Positions 5,448-12,615 of a stretch of DNA of 14,382 nt are shown here, piece after piece (position 1 is the first letter of the stretch; the number at the start of each line of letters is the position of its first letter). This DNA is from a bacterium Ga0077546 (GTDB lineage: Bacteria > Cyanobacteriota > Vampirovibrionia > Obscuribacterales > Obscuribacteraceae), in the NCBI GenBank assembly GCA_001464165.1, contig LNEX01000305.1, positions 1 to 14,382 of the forward strand, in the 5' to 3' direction. The translations under genes were made by a program, and so were the position numbers. A model generated the notes under the pieces. It did no database searches. It saw only the letters and a list, made by a program, of their open reading frames with translations, and had not been told where the DNA came from.

Positions 5448-7244
5448 GCGGTTGTTGTCTAGTTGTTGTCTTACTCGCTCAAAGTCTCCTCGCACCTTAT
5501 GTCGTAACTCATCAGACTTTCTTTGTTGTTCTCTTCTTGCTGCTTCAAAATCAAACTTGGTGCCTGAATTGCCTAAACTGGACCAGGTCGAATTGTTTAT
5601 GGAACTAGGTTTGAAGCTAGACGAATTGCGAGCTTGAGTAGAGTTTCTTTGACTAAAGCTACTTTTACTAACACTACTTTGACCTACACTGCTATTTCGT
5701 GAAGCCGGGGCTGCGGCATAGCCTGATTCGGGAATAATCTCAAGTGAGTTTTCGAATTGGCTGAAGAGTTTAGACTTAAAGAAATCAGCACTGCCTTGCC
5801 CACCCACGAGATAGAGTCTGCGACCACTGGCAATCATGCGACTGCGGAAGTACGTCGCTTGATTGGTCATACCATTTTTGCTTGGTAGCTTACAACTAAG
5901 TTGCATAGCGGCATTGTGAGTACTGCTAGCATTGGCGATGGGTAGACAGGTTGAGTTGGTGCCCTTCATGTTTCTGAGGATAGCGCTAGCAACCAGTTGC
6001 CTAAATTGCTGTTGTCTCTCGGCACTTTGTAAAGCCGAGGGTAAGACAATATAAGACACGGCCATTATTCCACCTAAATTTGAGTAGGCGTAGTCGACCA
6101 TGCGAATGCCGTTCACGGTCTCGTATTTTACCTCTGGTTCAGCGGGAAGCATGATGCGAAATAGCCCTTCTGGGAAATAGAGTGACTTGAGATTGTTGCC
6201 ACCAAAATTGATACTGCTAGGTGCTTTCTTTTGCGCGGTTGTTAATTGCTCAATGGAGAAATTTTCTCGTTTTAGTTTCGCTAATAGGCCTTGTTCGCCT
6301 ACTAAGTGCGCTGCACCTACGGCAATCATAACGGTGCTGTTTTCTGGCAGATTCTTTTTTACATCGTTGAGCATTGATTGATTTCTCTTGTCTAGAATGG
6401 CTACCCTTGCAGCCTCTAGGTCTTTGTCTTTATCTTGGTCTTTGTCACTGGCATCGATGCAACATGCTGCCAGGCCTTCGGCGTCGCCACTCTTCCAGCT
6501 GTTCTCAATCTTTTCTAGTTGAGTTTTTACGTCACGTAGAGAGAGAATACTGCCCAGTAATTGTTTGTCTTGGGTCTCCTGGTTGAAGCCACCCATGAGG
6601 TTCAGCTGCGAGTCTACCGACTCAAGAGGGATGATTTTCTTGCTGCTGTCGTGGGCGATGCCTAGCAAATGTCGATCTATACCTAGCTCGCTCTTATAGC
6701 CAGCTCTTCGCAGGGCGGCACTGGTCAATATTTGCGATACCACCCAGGGCTTGTAGGGCTGATACATAGAGAGAGACTCGCCTGACCATTCTAGGTATTG
6801 GTTTAGGGCGTCTTTGGTCGTATCAGATAGGTGTTCAGAAAGTGAGGCACCAGGTGGATAAATGCCAACTCGCTTTAGAGTTTCTGTAATTTTTTCGGAA
6901 CTGATCTGCAGTGCATCAGCTTCGACAAAGAGAATTTTGCTCTCTGCTAATGCTTTTTGCATTTCTAGTGGGAGGGGATAAAAACCAGGTCTAGCCACAT
7001 GGATAGTGCCAACTAAATAAATAGTTTGATTGTTCTTTTTGCACTTCCACAAAAAGATTGGTTTCAGGTCAGACTTTTTTTCTGTAGTGATGTTGGTTTG
7101 CGCTGCAGTCTCCTTGCTTGCTTGGCTTGCGCTGGACACTTCTAATGTCGTGCTTTCAAGTGCAAGACATAAATTGCTACTGCTTAAGGCTAACGAGGAT
7201 GCCGCCAGAACCGGAAGAAAGATGCCTAGTCTTCTTAAATTCAT
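5445..7244 (-). CDS. secreted TraB/GumN-family protein with extra C-terminal domain
   Basis: 599 aa. A signal peptide (about 1-29) leads to the TraB/GumN (PrgY/TIKI-like) domain at about 64-340. Family landmarks are IYLVGTIHVARPGFYPLP (75-92, with the GxxH motif), LFVEAD (105-110), a GIDRHLLG...PLES block (188-209) and AVGAAHLVGEQGLL (308-321, His313). Related TIKI proteins are metal-dependent proteases, and bacterial members are mostly uncharacterised. An acidic/Lys run (DKDQDKDKD, 267-275) interrupts the domain. Residues about 352-505 form a second, beta-rich domain, resembling secreted PsbP/DUF1795-like modules and the neighbouring protein. About 510-565 is Ser/Asn-rich linker, and the end is a charged helix. 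It is first in a two-gene unit. No good Shine-Dalgarno precedes the ATG. Confidence 0.85.
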   Translation of the reverse strand: MNLRRLGIFLPVLAASSLALSSSNLCLALESTTLEVSSASQASKETAAQTNITTEKKSDLKPIFLWKCKKNNQTIYLVGTIHVARPGFYPLPLEMQKALAESKILFVEADALQISSEKITETLKRVGIYPPGASLSEHLSDTTKDALNQYLEWSGESLSMYQPYKPWVVSQILTSAALRRAGYKSELGIDRHLLGIAHDSSKKIIPLESVDSQLNLMGGFNQETQDKQLLGSILSLRDVKTQLEKIENSWKSGDAEGLAACCIDASDKDQDKDKDLEAARVAILDKRNQSMLNDVKKNLPENSTVMIAVGAAHLVGEQGLLAKLKRENFSIEQLTTAQKKAPSSINFGGNNLKSLYFPEGLFRIMLPAEPEVKYETVNGIRMVDYAYSNLGGIMAVSYIVLPSALQSAERQQQFRQLVASAILRNMKGTNSTCLPIANASSTHNAAMQLSCKLPSKNGMTNQATYFRSRMIASGRRLYLVGGQGSADFFKSKLFSQFENSLEIIPESGYAAAPASRNSSVGQSSVSKSSFSQRNSTQARNSSSFKPSSINNSTWSSLGNSGTKFDFEAARREQQRKSDELRHKVRGDFERVRQQLDNNR

Positions 7245-7422
7245 CGAATTGCAACCAGCTAGGAATTGTCGTTAGTTTCGTACCCGATTTGGCCAAATAA
7301 ACCACTTTTCTGCCGTTGATATTTTCTGCTTAGCTTTCTCGTAGCTTCGTTATTTGTTGGTACCAGCTTTGGTGCTTATGATAAAGTATAGTATATACGC
7401 GAAAAAAGAAAGGTGTTGGGCT

Positions 7423-7471
7423 AAAAACCCCTAGGGCTGCCCAGCCCCCGAAGAGGATAGGCAGCCCCAGG
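7423..7471 (-). terminator. intrinsic terminator at the end of the G+C-rich operon
   Basis: On the minus strand, CCTGGGGCTGCC (7471-7460) pairs with GGCAGCCCTAGG (7441-7430) with one bulged G. A short T-run follows (7427-7423). The loop is about 18 nt and G-rich. It lies 17 nt after the stop of the DUF1439 gene and separates the G+C-rich block from the A+T-richer TraB/GumN unit. Confidence 0.7.
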
Positions 7472-7487
7472 CTAGTCAAAGTCCGAG

Positions 7488-8225
7488 CTAACTGATTGAG
7501 CCAAGCACCAGCAGTGCCACGCCCCATTCCGGACAAACCAGAAGAGCGCAGACCATGCCGATGGCCGCCAGCAAAGCCAGGCCGAAGAGCAACACAGACA
7601 CTGTGAACTGCCAAAGCGAGAGATGAGCAACGAGGTTGCCATCTTTCACTTCCACCGAATGCAAGAACATGCGGATGGTCTGGCCCTTCAAGGTATCGGG
7701 TATTTTGTAGACCGGCGTTATGGCAAGCACCGCTTCGGCAGACCGTTGCACCAGCCTTTGGCCGGCCACTTCAGCAGCTTCGACAATTTCTTGCTTGTTG
7801 GCGGTGATCTTGGGCGAATCTACCCATTTGTCGAGTAGGCCGCCAACTTTGTCGCCAATACTGATACCGGCACCATCGGCTTTGAAGTCTTTCAACTCAA
7901 GCTTCTCTGGCTTGAAGAAGAAAGCGCCGCGGCTGTTGTCGTAGGTGAGAACACCCTTGCCGGCGCCGTTGAGCGAATACTCCTTGCCGAATTTCTGGGT
8001 CGAGGCGACGAAATCGAGAGTGATGTCGTTGCCCAGAACAACGGTGGCCTTCGAGACTGTCACCCCGTGCTTGGCGGCGAAGGGCATCTTGGCGTCGATG
8101 CGGTTCTGCAACTCGCTTTGCGAAATCGTGATCGATTGCTCCGCGAAGAAATTCCAGTAGACGCCAACGGCACCCACCAGAAGGAGGATGGTAGCAAGCG
8201 TCCAGGCTAACATTCGTTTGGTCAT
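7488..8225 (-). CDS. membrane-anchored DUF1439 protein with added C-terminal membrane region
   Basis: 245 aa from ATG 8225, chosen because AAGGGA lies 8 nt upstream; the frame stays open further upstream but reads as non-protein. Residues about 6-25 are a signal anchor without a lipobox Cys. Residues about 31-203 match the DUF1439 pattern (E. coli lipoprotein YceB is a member of unknown role): ITISQSELQNRID near the start, YDNSRGAFFFKPEKLELKDF (95-114), and PVYKIPD...SVEVKDGNLVAHL (171-202). Unlike YceB, it continues into a strongly hydrophobic tail (205-241) that could be one or two membrane helices. It is the last gene of the six-gene G+C-rich run. Confidence 0.8.
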   Translation of the reverse strand: MTKRMLAWTLATILLLVGAVGVYWNFFAEQSITISQSELQNRIDAKMPFAAKHGVTVSKATVVLGNDITLDFVASTQKFGKEYSLNGAGKGVLTYDNSRGAFFFKPEKLELKDFKADGAGISIGDKVGGLLDKWVDSPKITANKQEIVEAAEVAGQRLVQRSAEAVLAITPVYKIPDTLKGQTIRMFLHSVEVKDGNLVAHLSLWQFTVSVLLFGLALLAAIGMVCALLVCPEWGVALLVLGSIS

Positions 8226-8265
8226 AAGCCGTGTTCCCTTGGCTATTTCTCGGTTGAGGCTTGGG

Positions 8266-8637
8266 TCAGCTGGCCTTTGCCGGGCTGTTGAGCAGCACGC
8301 CAGCGGGCAGTTCGTCGATGTTGACGGTTTCACCGCGCAGGAGCTGTTCGCCGATGGCGTCACGCCACGACCAGTCGGTGTTGGTCACCGTTGCCTCCGG
8401 ATTGATCCAGGCCAGCACAGCCGGCAGTGCGCGAGCGACCTTGCCAGCCATGGTCAGTTCGCCGAAGGGGCGGAAAGCCAGCGGAGCCGGGACTTCGCCT
8501 TCGATTTTGATCACCGAAGTGTGGCTGATGATTTCGCCGGCTGAAAACGGGCAGAGCAGCGCCGCCGGGATGGGCTTGCGCTGGCAGCGGGCATAGGTTT
8601 TGGTGTCGGGGTTGGTGGTGATATTCGAAGCGTCCAT
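8266..8637 (-). CDS. hypothetical protein, 123 aa
   Basis: The start is ATG 8637, because GAGG lies 6 nt upstream; a TTG four codons earlier is less likely. I recognise no family. There is no signal peptide or membrane helix. The N-terminal third is polar with two Cys (YARCQRKP and LLCPF). The middle has strand-like VIKIEGEVPAPLAF, and the rest contains Trp-rich TDWSWRDAIGEQLL. It lies 40 nt upstream of the DUF1439 gene and shares that gene's high G+C, so the two are probably co-transcribed. The opposite strand shows long open frames, but they lack start signals and read as composition artefacts. Confidence 0.65.
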   Translation of the reverse strand: MDASNITTNPDTKTYARCQRKPIPAALLCPFSAGEIISHTSVIKIEGEVPAPLAFRPFGELTMAGKVARALPAVLAWINPEATVTNTDWSWRDAIGEQLLRGETVNIDELPAGVLLNSPAKAS

Positions 8638-8671
8638 GATTGACCTCAATCTTTGCTGTTGAAGAGAGTAG

Positions 8672-8689
8672 AAGAGGCAGGTGCCTCTT
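8672..8689 (-). repeat. intergenic hairpin
   Basis: AAGAGGC (8672-8678), a 4 nt loop, then GCCTCTT (8683-8689): a perfect 7 bp stem in the 141 nt gap between two genes of the operon. No T-run follows on the minus strand, so it is not a classical terminator. It may be an mRNA-processing or stabilising element, or chance. Confidence 0.4.
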
Positions 8690-8778
8690 GGGTTTCGGCT
8701 AGGCTGTTGTTTGTGAACAGTCTGGCGGGCTTAGGGGCCGAGGTCGGCTCAGAGACCTATTTCGGTTTGGTGGCCGAT

Positions 8779-9051
8779 TCAGTCGCCGATGACCGTGGCT
8801 GCCGTGTTGACTGCGCCTTCGGCTTCGCCGATGAGGCGCTCGACGGTCACCAGTTCAGCCGGGCTGAAGGTGCCGAACTGGTTGTCCAGGTTTGCGACCT
8901 GCTGCCGGGCAAAGCCGAATTGCCAGGCCAGCGACGGCCGCATGTCAGCGGTGATGCGCGGGTCAACTTCGAGGCTGGCGATGCGCTGACGCAGGGTGGT
9001 GAGGCGGGTTTGCAGCGCCGATTCGGCGGGAGAGAGGGTGAGGGAGTTCAT
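8779..9051 (-). CDS. small helical hypothetical protein, 90 aa
   Basis: ATG 9051 is preceded by AAAGGA about 4 nt upstream. The product is almost entirely amphipathic helix (ALQTRLTTLRQRIASLEV, then FARQQVANLDNQ, then ELVTVERLIGEAEGAVNTAA). It has no Cys, no signal peptide and no membrane segment, and could form a helical hairpin or coiled coil. No family is recognised. Its position between the five-helix membrane protein and the 123 aa protein, same strand and composition, suggests a part in the same assembly. Confidence 0.65.
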   Translation of the reverse strand: MNSLTLSPAESALQTRLTTLRQRIASLEVDPRITADMRPSLAWQFGFARQQVANLDNQFGTFSPAELVTVERLIGEAEGAVNTAATVIGD

Positions 9052-9149
9052 ATGGTCCTTTGGTTGCAGTGAAGTTCTCGCTAGCCTAGAGCGGTCTATA
9101 CGAGATTGGTTGAAGAACAGGTTTGCTTGAAGAAGGTCTAGTCGCTAGC

Positions 9150-9617
9150 TCACAGTGGCGTGAGGAGAATCCAGGCGACCAGGAAGAGCACACCAGCGAC
9201 GGTCAGTGGTGTGGTGATGACGCCCAAGGTGATGCAGGCGAAGATGCCGACGGCAGCTCCAGCCAACACCGCCAGTGCAAAACGCGGCAGGTTGGAGTAG
9301 GTCTGCTCTTTCGGCGGTAAGACCACGAACATAGCTAACAGCCAGACCAATTCAACTGTGCCCAACGCGAGCAGCAGTGGAACAGCGGAGGTGTTGGTCC
9401 AGGCGCATTGCACAAGGCCGGTTGCCAGTCCCGCAGCAAGGGCTGCGAGAATGTGCAGTTCACGACAGAGGAGCTGCTTCTTCATGAAGTTGGCCCAGTA
9501 AGCATCGTTCGACGCGAAGTCGAGGGACGAGCTGCCCTGGAACAGGTGGGAAAACAAGAATCCAACGGCGATGATGATGACGATGAAGGTCGCTGCGGTG
9601 GCTAGTATCAGAGGCAT
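9150..9617 (-). CDS. five-helix integral membrane protein, unknown
   Basis: 155 aa. ATG 9617 is preceded by GGGAGA about 5 nt upstream. Five hydrophobic segments are visible, at roughly residues 2-24, 54-72, 77-99, 111-133 and 135-153. A polar loop of about 25 residues lies after the first (FQGSSSLDFASNDAYWANFM) and a short PPKEQTYSNLP loop before the fourth. No catalytic or transport signature is seen. It is co-directional with its neighbours and downstream of two secreted repeat proteins, so it may be their membrane partner. That is inference from position only. Confidence 0.72.
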   Translation of the reverse strand: MPLILATAATFIVIIIAVGFLFSHLFQGSSSLDFASNDAYWANFMKKQLLCRELHILAALAAGLATGLVQCAWTNTSAVPLLLALGTVELVWLLAMFVVLPPKEQTYSNLPRFALAVLAGAAVGIFACITLGVITTPLTVAGVLFLVAWILLTPL

Positions 9618-9660
9618 TATTTCTCCCGATAGTTTGTGCGGGTTTTTGTTTCTGAAGGTT

Positions 9661-9691
9661 GATAGAGGCGAACGTAACGTCCGCCTCTATC
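9661..9691 (-). repeat. intergenic hairpin
   Basis: GATAGAGGCG (9661-9670) and CGCCTCTATC (9682-9691) form a perfect 10 bp stem around an 11 nt loop that itself contains two ACGT palindromes. It lies in the 100 nt gap between the second repeat protein and the membrane protein. It lacks a following T-run, so attenuation by intrinsic termination is not indicated; transcript processing or stability is more plausible. Confidence 0.5.
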
Positions 9692-9717
9692 CTTGGCTGT
9701 GTGCAATGAGCTTGAGC

Positions 9718-10944
9718 TCAATGGCCGCCGTGGTAGACCTCGGTGGCAATCTTGTCGTCGTACTTGTCGATGCCAGCCGGAATGCTGAATTGAGTCAGCA
9801 CTTGGTGAGAGGCCGGCACAGTGAAGTTGGGGCCAGAACCAGGTGCCACGATCACTTCCGGTAGTTGTTCGCCTTCTTCGTCGCGAGCCTTGTACGAGAC
9901 CACTTGACCCTGCTTGTTGAAGGCGTACTCGATGCGGCCCTTGAGGTACTCGTCGTTCTTGTACAGCGTCACCTTCTCGATGGTGCCGTCTGGCCGAATG
10001 TTGAACTCGCGGATATGCCGACCAGCTTCGTTGGTCTCGATGAACTTCACAAGGTTAAGGGGCCGGTAGCCTTTGCCGTCCACTGGACCGCTCTTGCTCT
10101 CGACCCAACGAGTCTCGAGGTAGGGTTTGCCGTCCTCGTTGTAGTGCTTGAACGTGATCGAGCGGTCTGACCACAGATGCACTTGAAGCTCTTCGGTGCC
10201 GCTCTGGCGGTAGAACTTGAGGGAGGTGTACCCTTGGCCGCGGGAGGCATCAACGCGAGGCTTGCCGTTGGCATACATCTCGCTAATGCTGTAGTTTCCG
10301 TAGCTGCGCGACTCCTTGCTCACCACCACTTGGCCGTCGGCAGAGAAGTGTTCACGCTTGAAGTCGGTCTCACTCGGTTTGAGGGCTTGGCGCACCAGAG
10401 CTGTGCCATCGGGGCGGTAGAGGGTTTCGCTCTCGACGCTGTTGCTCGTGAGGTTGTAGGTTTCCGAGCGGGTAGTCAGGCCGGCTGTGCTGAAGAAGTC
10501 GGTCTGAAATTTGCTGCCGTCTTCGATCAGGTTGCCGGCTGATACCAGCTTGCCATCGAGGTCGTACTTGCGTTCACGAACAGGCTTGAAGCCCGTGGCG
10601 TCCCGCTCGCCATCCTTGGCGAACGATTCGCAGTTCGTGCGGTCGCTGCTGGGGGGATAGTAGGTGGTTTCACTGTGAATCAAAGGCAGGCGTTTGAACA
10701 CCACCACCTTGGTCTTGCCGTCGACAAGGTCGATGTTGTCGATGGCACCGCCAAAGTCGTCGAGCACACGGCGGCGCTGACATTCACCAACGGCGGCAGG
10801 AAGTAGAAGAATCTTCGGCATGGCGACTTCGGCAGGGGCAAACGAGACGGTGATGTCCTTGTTGAACATTCCGTTGACGTAAGCAAGCGAAGTCAAGCCT
10901 GCCACGACAGCGAGAGCTGCCGCAGGCAAAATATACTTTCTCAT
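9718..10944 (-). CDS. secreted YwqK/MORN-like repeat protein, copy B
   Basis: 408 aa. AGGAG at 10952-10956 (plus coordinates) is 7 nt before the ATG. A signal peptide or anchor (about 1-25) is followed by a short domain with two Cys (GECQRRRVLDDFGG, Cys55, and TNCESF, Cys105). Then come repeats of about 24 residues built on an aromatic-x-x-x-Gly-Lys/Thr core: YDLDGK (127), FSTAGL (151), YRPDGT (176), FSADGQ (200), YANGK (224) and further copies. This is the pattern of MORN_2/YwqK repeats, which form beta-hairpin sheets. YwqK itself is annotated as an antitoxin in some systems, but no toxin is recognised here. It is a diverged tandem paralogue of the preceding gene, with higher G+C. Confidence 0.78.
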   Translation of the reverse strand: MRKYILPAAALAVVAGLTSLAYVNGMFNKDITVSFAPAEVAMPKILLLPAAVGECQRRRVLDDFGGAIDNIDLVDGKTKVVVFKRLPLIHSETTYYPPSSDRTNCESFAKDGERDATGFKPVRERKYDLDGKLVSAGNLIEDGSKFQTDFFSTAGLTTRSETYNLTSNSVESETLYRPDGTALVRQALKPSETDFKREHFSADGQVVVSKESRSYGNYSISEMYANGKPRVDASRGQGYTSLKFYRQSGTEELQVHLWSDRSITFKHYNEDGKPYLETRWVESKSGPVDGKGYRPLNLVKFIETNEAGRHIREFNIRPDGTIEKVTLYKNDEYLKGRIEYAFNKQGQVVSYKARDEEGEQLPEVIVAPGSGPNFTVPASHQVLTQFSIPAGIDKYDDKIATEVYHGGH

Positions 10945-10984
10945 TTTGGGACTCCTGTTGAGTGTTAGTCCATCGTGGAAGTTG

Positions 10985-11002
10985 GGTCGCTATTGGGCGA
11001 CC
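10985..11002 (-). repeat. intergenic hairpin
   Basis: GGTCGC (10985-10990), a 6 nt loop, then GCGACC (10997-11002): a 6 bp perfect stem in the 66 nt gap between the two paralogous repeat genes. There is no T-run, so readthrough into copy B is expected. Confidence 0.4.
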
Positions 11003-11010
11003 TGTGAGTC

Positions 11011-12270
11011 TTATTTGGTCAGCTCAGCTGGCACGCTGAACTGTGGTTGATGGCGATATGAATCGGGCACTGAGAAGACAGGCGTGATCTCTGTCGTGGG
11101 TTCTTCGCCTTTGACGTAGTTGACTGCCGGTAGCCGGTTACCGTTTTTGTCGAAGGCATGCCACGAGATGACGCTGCCTTGGTCGTTGAAGTTGTATTCG
11201 ACTTCGACCTCGAGATACTTCTTGTTCTTGTAGAGCGTTAACCGCAAAAGTGTGCCGTCTGGACGGTAGTTGAATTCGCGGGTAGGGCGCCCGTTTGCGG
11301 TGACTTCACTGACGCGCCACAATACGAGTGGACGGTAGCCATTGGCGTCAACCTCGCCTATCTCGCTCTCCATCCAGATGCTTTTGCGGTGTTTTTTGCC
11401 GGCTCTGTCGAAGTGTTCGAAGCTCACCATGCGAGCAGACCTGAGCTGGTCATAGCTTAGTTGCACATCTAGCTCGGCTGTTCCGTCGCTTCGATAAAAC
11501 TTCATTTCGGTACGACCGCGTTTCTGTTCGCCTTCGAACCTTGTCTCACCGTTGGCGTACATAAGGCTGAGAGCGTAGTATCTGTGCCTGCGCTCTTCTT
11601 TCATCACCAGAACTTTGCCGTCCCTCGAGAAGTACTCCCGAACGAAGTTGTCGTCTGACGCGAATGTCGATTGCCGCATCAGACGTGTGCCATCTGCGCG
11701 GTAACTGGTCTCACTCTCTTGCACGTTATAGACCAGGTCGTAGGTGGTGGAGTGAGTAATCAGTCCGTCTTCGTTGTAGTAGTCTGTCTGCGACTTTTTA
11801 CCCTCTTCGATTAAGTTCGATTCTCTTACCAGCTTTCCCTGTTGGTTGTACTGGCGAAAACGCACCGATTTAGGTTCAGCAGTGCCTTCTAGTTCGTTCC
11901 ATGTCGCAATTGGGCCGTGCTGGTTGGGATTGTTCAGGCCTCCTCTGGAGAAAGAATCGCAGTTTGTGTAGCCCTCAGATGGGTGGTAGGTGATATACGT
12001 GCTGACGAATGGCAGGTGTTCGTAGGTGATCACCTGGGTCGAACCATCTTTCATGTCGATGGTGTCTGTTGCACCACCGGTATCGTCGATTATCCGTATG
12101 CGTTGACATTGCTCGCTGTCTGGGGGCGGGAGAATGATTTTCGATAGGTCGTCAGCGGCATAGTCGAATGGAACGGAAATATCCTTGTCGAAAATTCCGC
12201 GCACGTGGGCGGTTGATGAGAGACCAACAACGATAGCCAACGCTGTTAGAGTTAGAAGAAGCTTTCTCAT
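11011..12270 (-). CDS. secreted YwqK/MORN-like repeat protein, copy A
   Basis: 419 aa. GGAGG (minus strand, 12282-12278) is 7 nt before ATG 12270. It begins MRKLLLTLTALAIVVGLSST, a signal peptide or anchor, then a KD-I-V/S-V-F block and a Cys pair (EQCQRIRIIDDTGG, Cys55; TNCDSF, Cys104), both shared with copy B. From about residue 140 it is built of repeats with Tyr/Phe-x-x-x-Gly cores: YNQQGK (141), YNEDG (165), YRADGT (190), FSRDGK (214), YANGE (238), YRSDGT (259), FDRAGK (287), YRPDGT (335) and FDKNGN (373). The protein is probably extracytoplasmic and beta-rich. It is the first gene of the six-gene run. The order of blocks is the same as in copy B, so the whole gene was duplicated. Confidence 0.8.
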   Translation of the reverse strand: MRKLLLTLTALAIVVGLSSTAHVRGIFDKDISVPFDYAADDLSKIILPPPDSEQCQRIRIIDDTGGATDTIDMKDGSTQVITYEHLPFVSTYITYHPSEGYTNCDSFSRGGLNNPNQHGPIATWNELEGTAEPKSVRFRQYNQQGKLVRESNLIEEGKKSQTDYYNEDGLITHSTTYDLVYNVQESETSYRADGTRLMRQSTFASDDNFVREYFSRDGKVLVMKEERRHRYYALSLMYANGETRFEGEQKRGRTEMKFYRSDGTAELDVQLSYDQLRSARMVSFEHFDRAGKKHRKSIWMESEIGEVDANGYRPLVLWRVSEVTANGRPTREFNYRPDGTLLRLTLYKNKKYLEVEVEYNFNDQGSVISWHAFDKNGNRLPAVNYVKGEEPTTEITPVFSVPDSYRHQPQFSVPAELTK

Positions 12271-12615
12271 ATGAGGGCCTCCGCTAATGGTTCATAAGAG
12301 TCGTGATTGGCCCTTACTTCGATGTGGGTCTGCATAGACAGTCGCGATCGAGCTTGCCTTGATGCAGCGAGAAGTAGAGTTACGTTCGTTCGGGGGAGTG
12401 CTTTTGGTCTTTTTGTTGTTTTTTTGTTTTTAAATAAGAACGGACATACTTCATTAGATATCAAGAGTAAGTTCCAGGTAACAACTTAAGATTTGTACAA
12501 GTCGCTCTTTACAATTGTTATGATCGCGTGGCGCGGCTAGTGCAAACCTTTGGTTTTTGACGAAAATTACCACTGGTTCATAATCTTGCTGCTTTGTTAT
12601 TTGATTAGCGCGAGC
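12271..12615. other. 345-nt intergenic region, probable control region of the G+C-rich operon
   Basis: No convincing gene lies here. A minus-strand open frame from TTG 12464 ends in a TGA overlapping the ATG at 12270, but it has no ribosome-binding site. The part nearest the operon is moderately G+C-rich, then a T-rich run follows on the plus strand at 12400-12436. Two short palindromes, TTGTACAA and ACAATTGT, fall at about 12490-12520 and might be protein-binding sites. I see no strong terminator for the kinase gene. Confidence 0.4.
12455..12484 (-). promoter_or_regulatory. candidate sigma-70-like promoter for the G+C-rich operon
   Basis: On the minus strand, TTGTTA (12484-12479) and TATCTA (12460-12455) are spaced 18 nt apart. 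This would give a leader of about 178 nt before ATG 12270. Both boxes are imperfect and the region is A+T-rich, so chance matches are likely. Confidence 0.25.

Noticed and set aside
7330..7614. 94 aa minus-strand ORF overlapping the end of the DUF1439 gene
   Set aside because: Different frame over a conserved domain end and the terminator; shadow.
8226..8363. 46-residue N-terminal extension of the DUF1439 protein
   Set aside because: It overlaps the upstream gene, has unnatural composition, and a good Shine-Dalgarno serves ATG 8225.
8188..9072. Several plus-strand ORFs (up to 139 aa) opposite the G+C-rich genes
   Set aside because: Typical shadow frames of high-G+C coding sequence; no ribosome-binding sites, and the minus-strand proteins have clear starts and natural composition.
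12267..12464. 65 aa minus-strand ORF ending in an ATGA overlap with the first repeat-protein gene
   Set aside because: It has a TTG start, no Shine-Dalgarno and an unnatural Lys/Thr-rich composition caused by the A-rich leader; more likely the 5' untranslated region.
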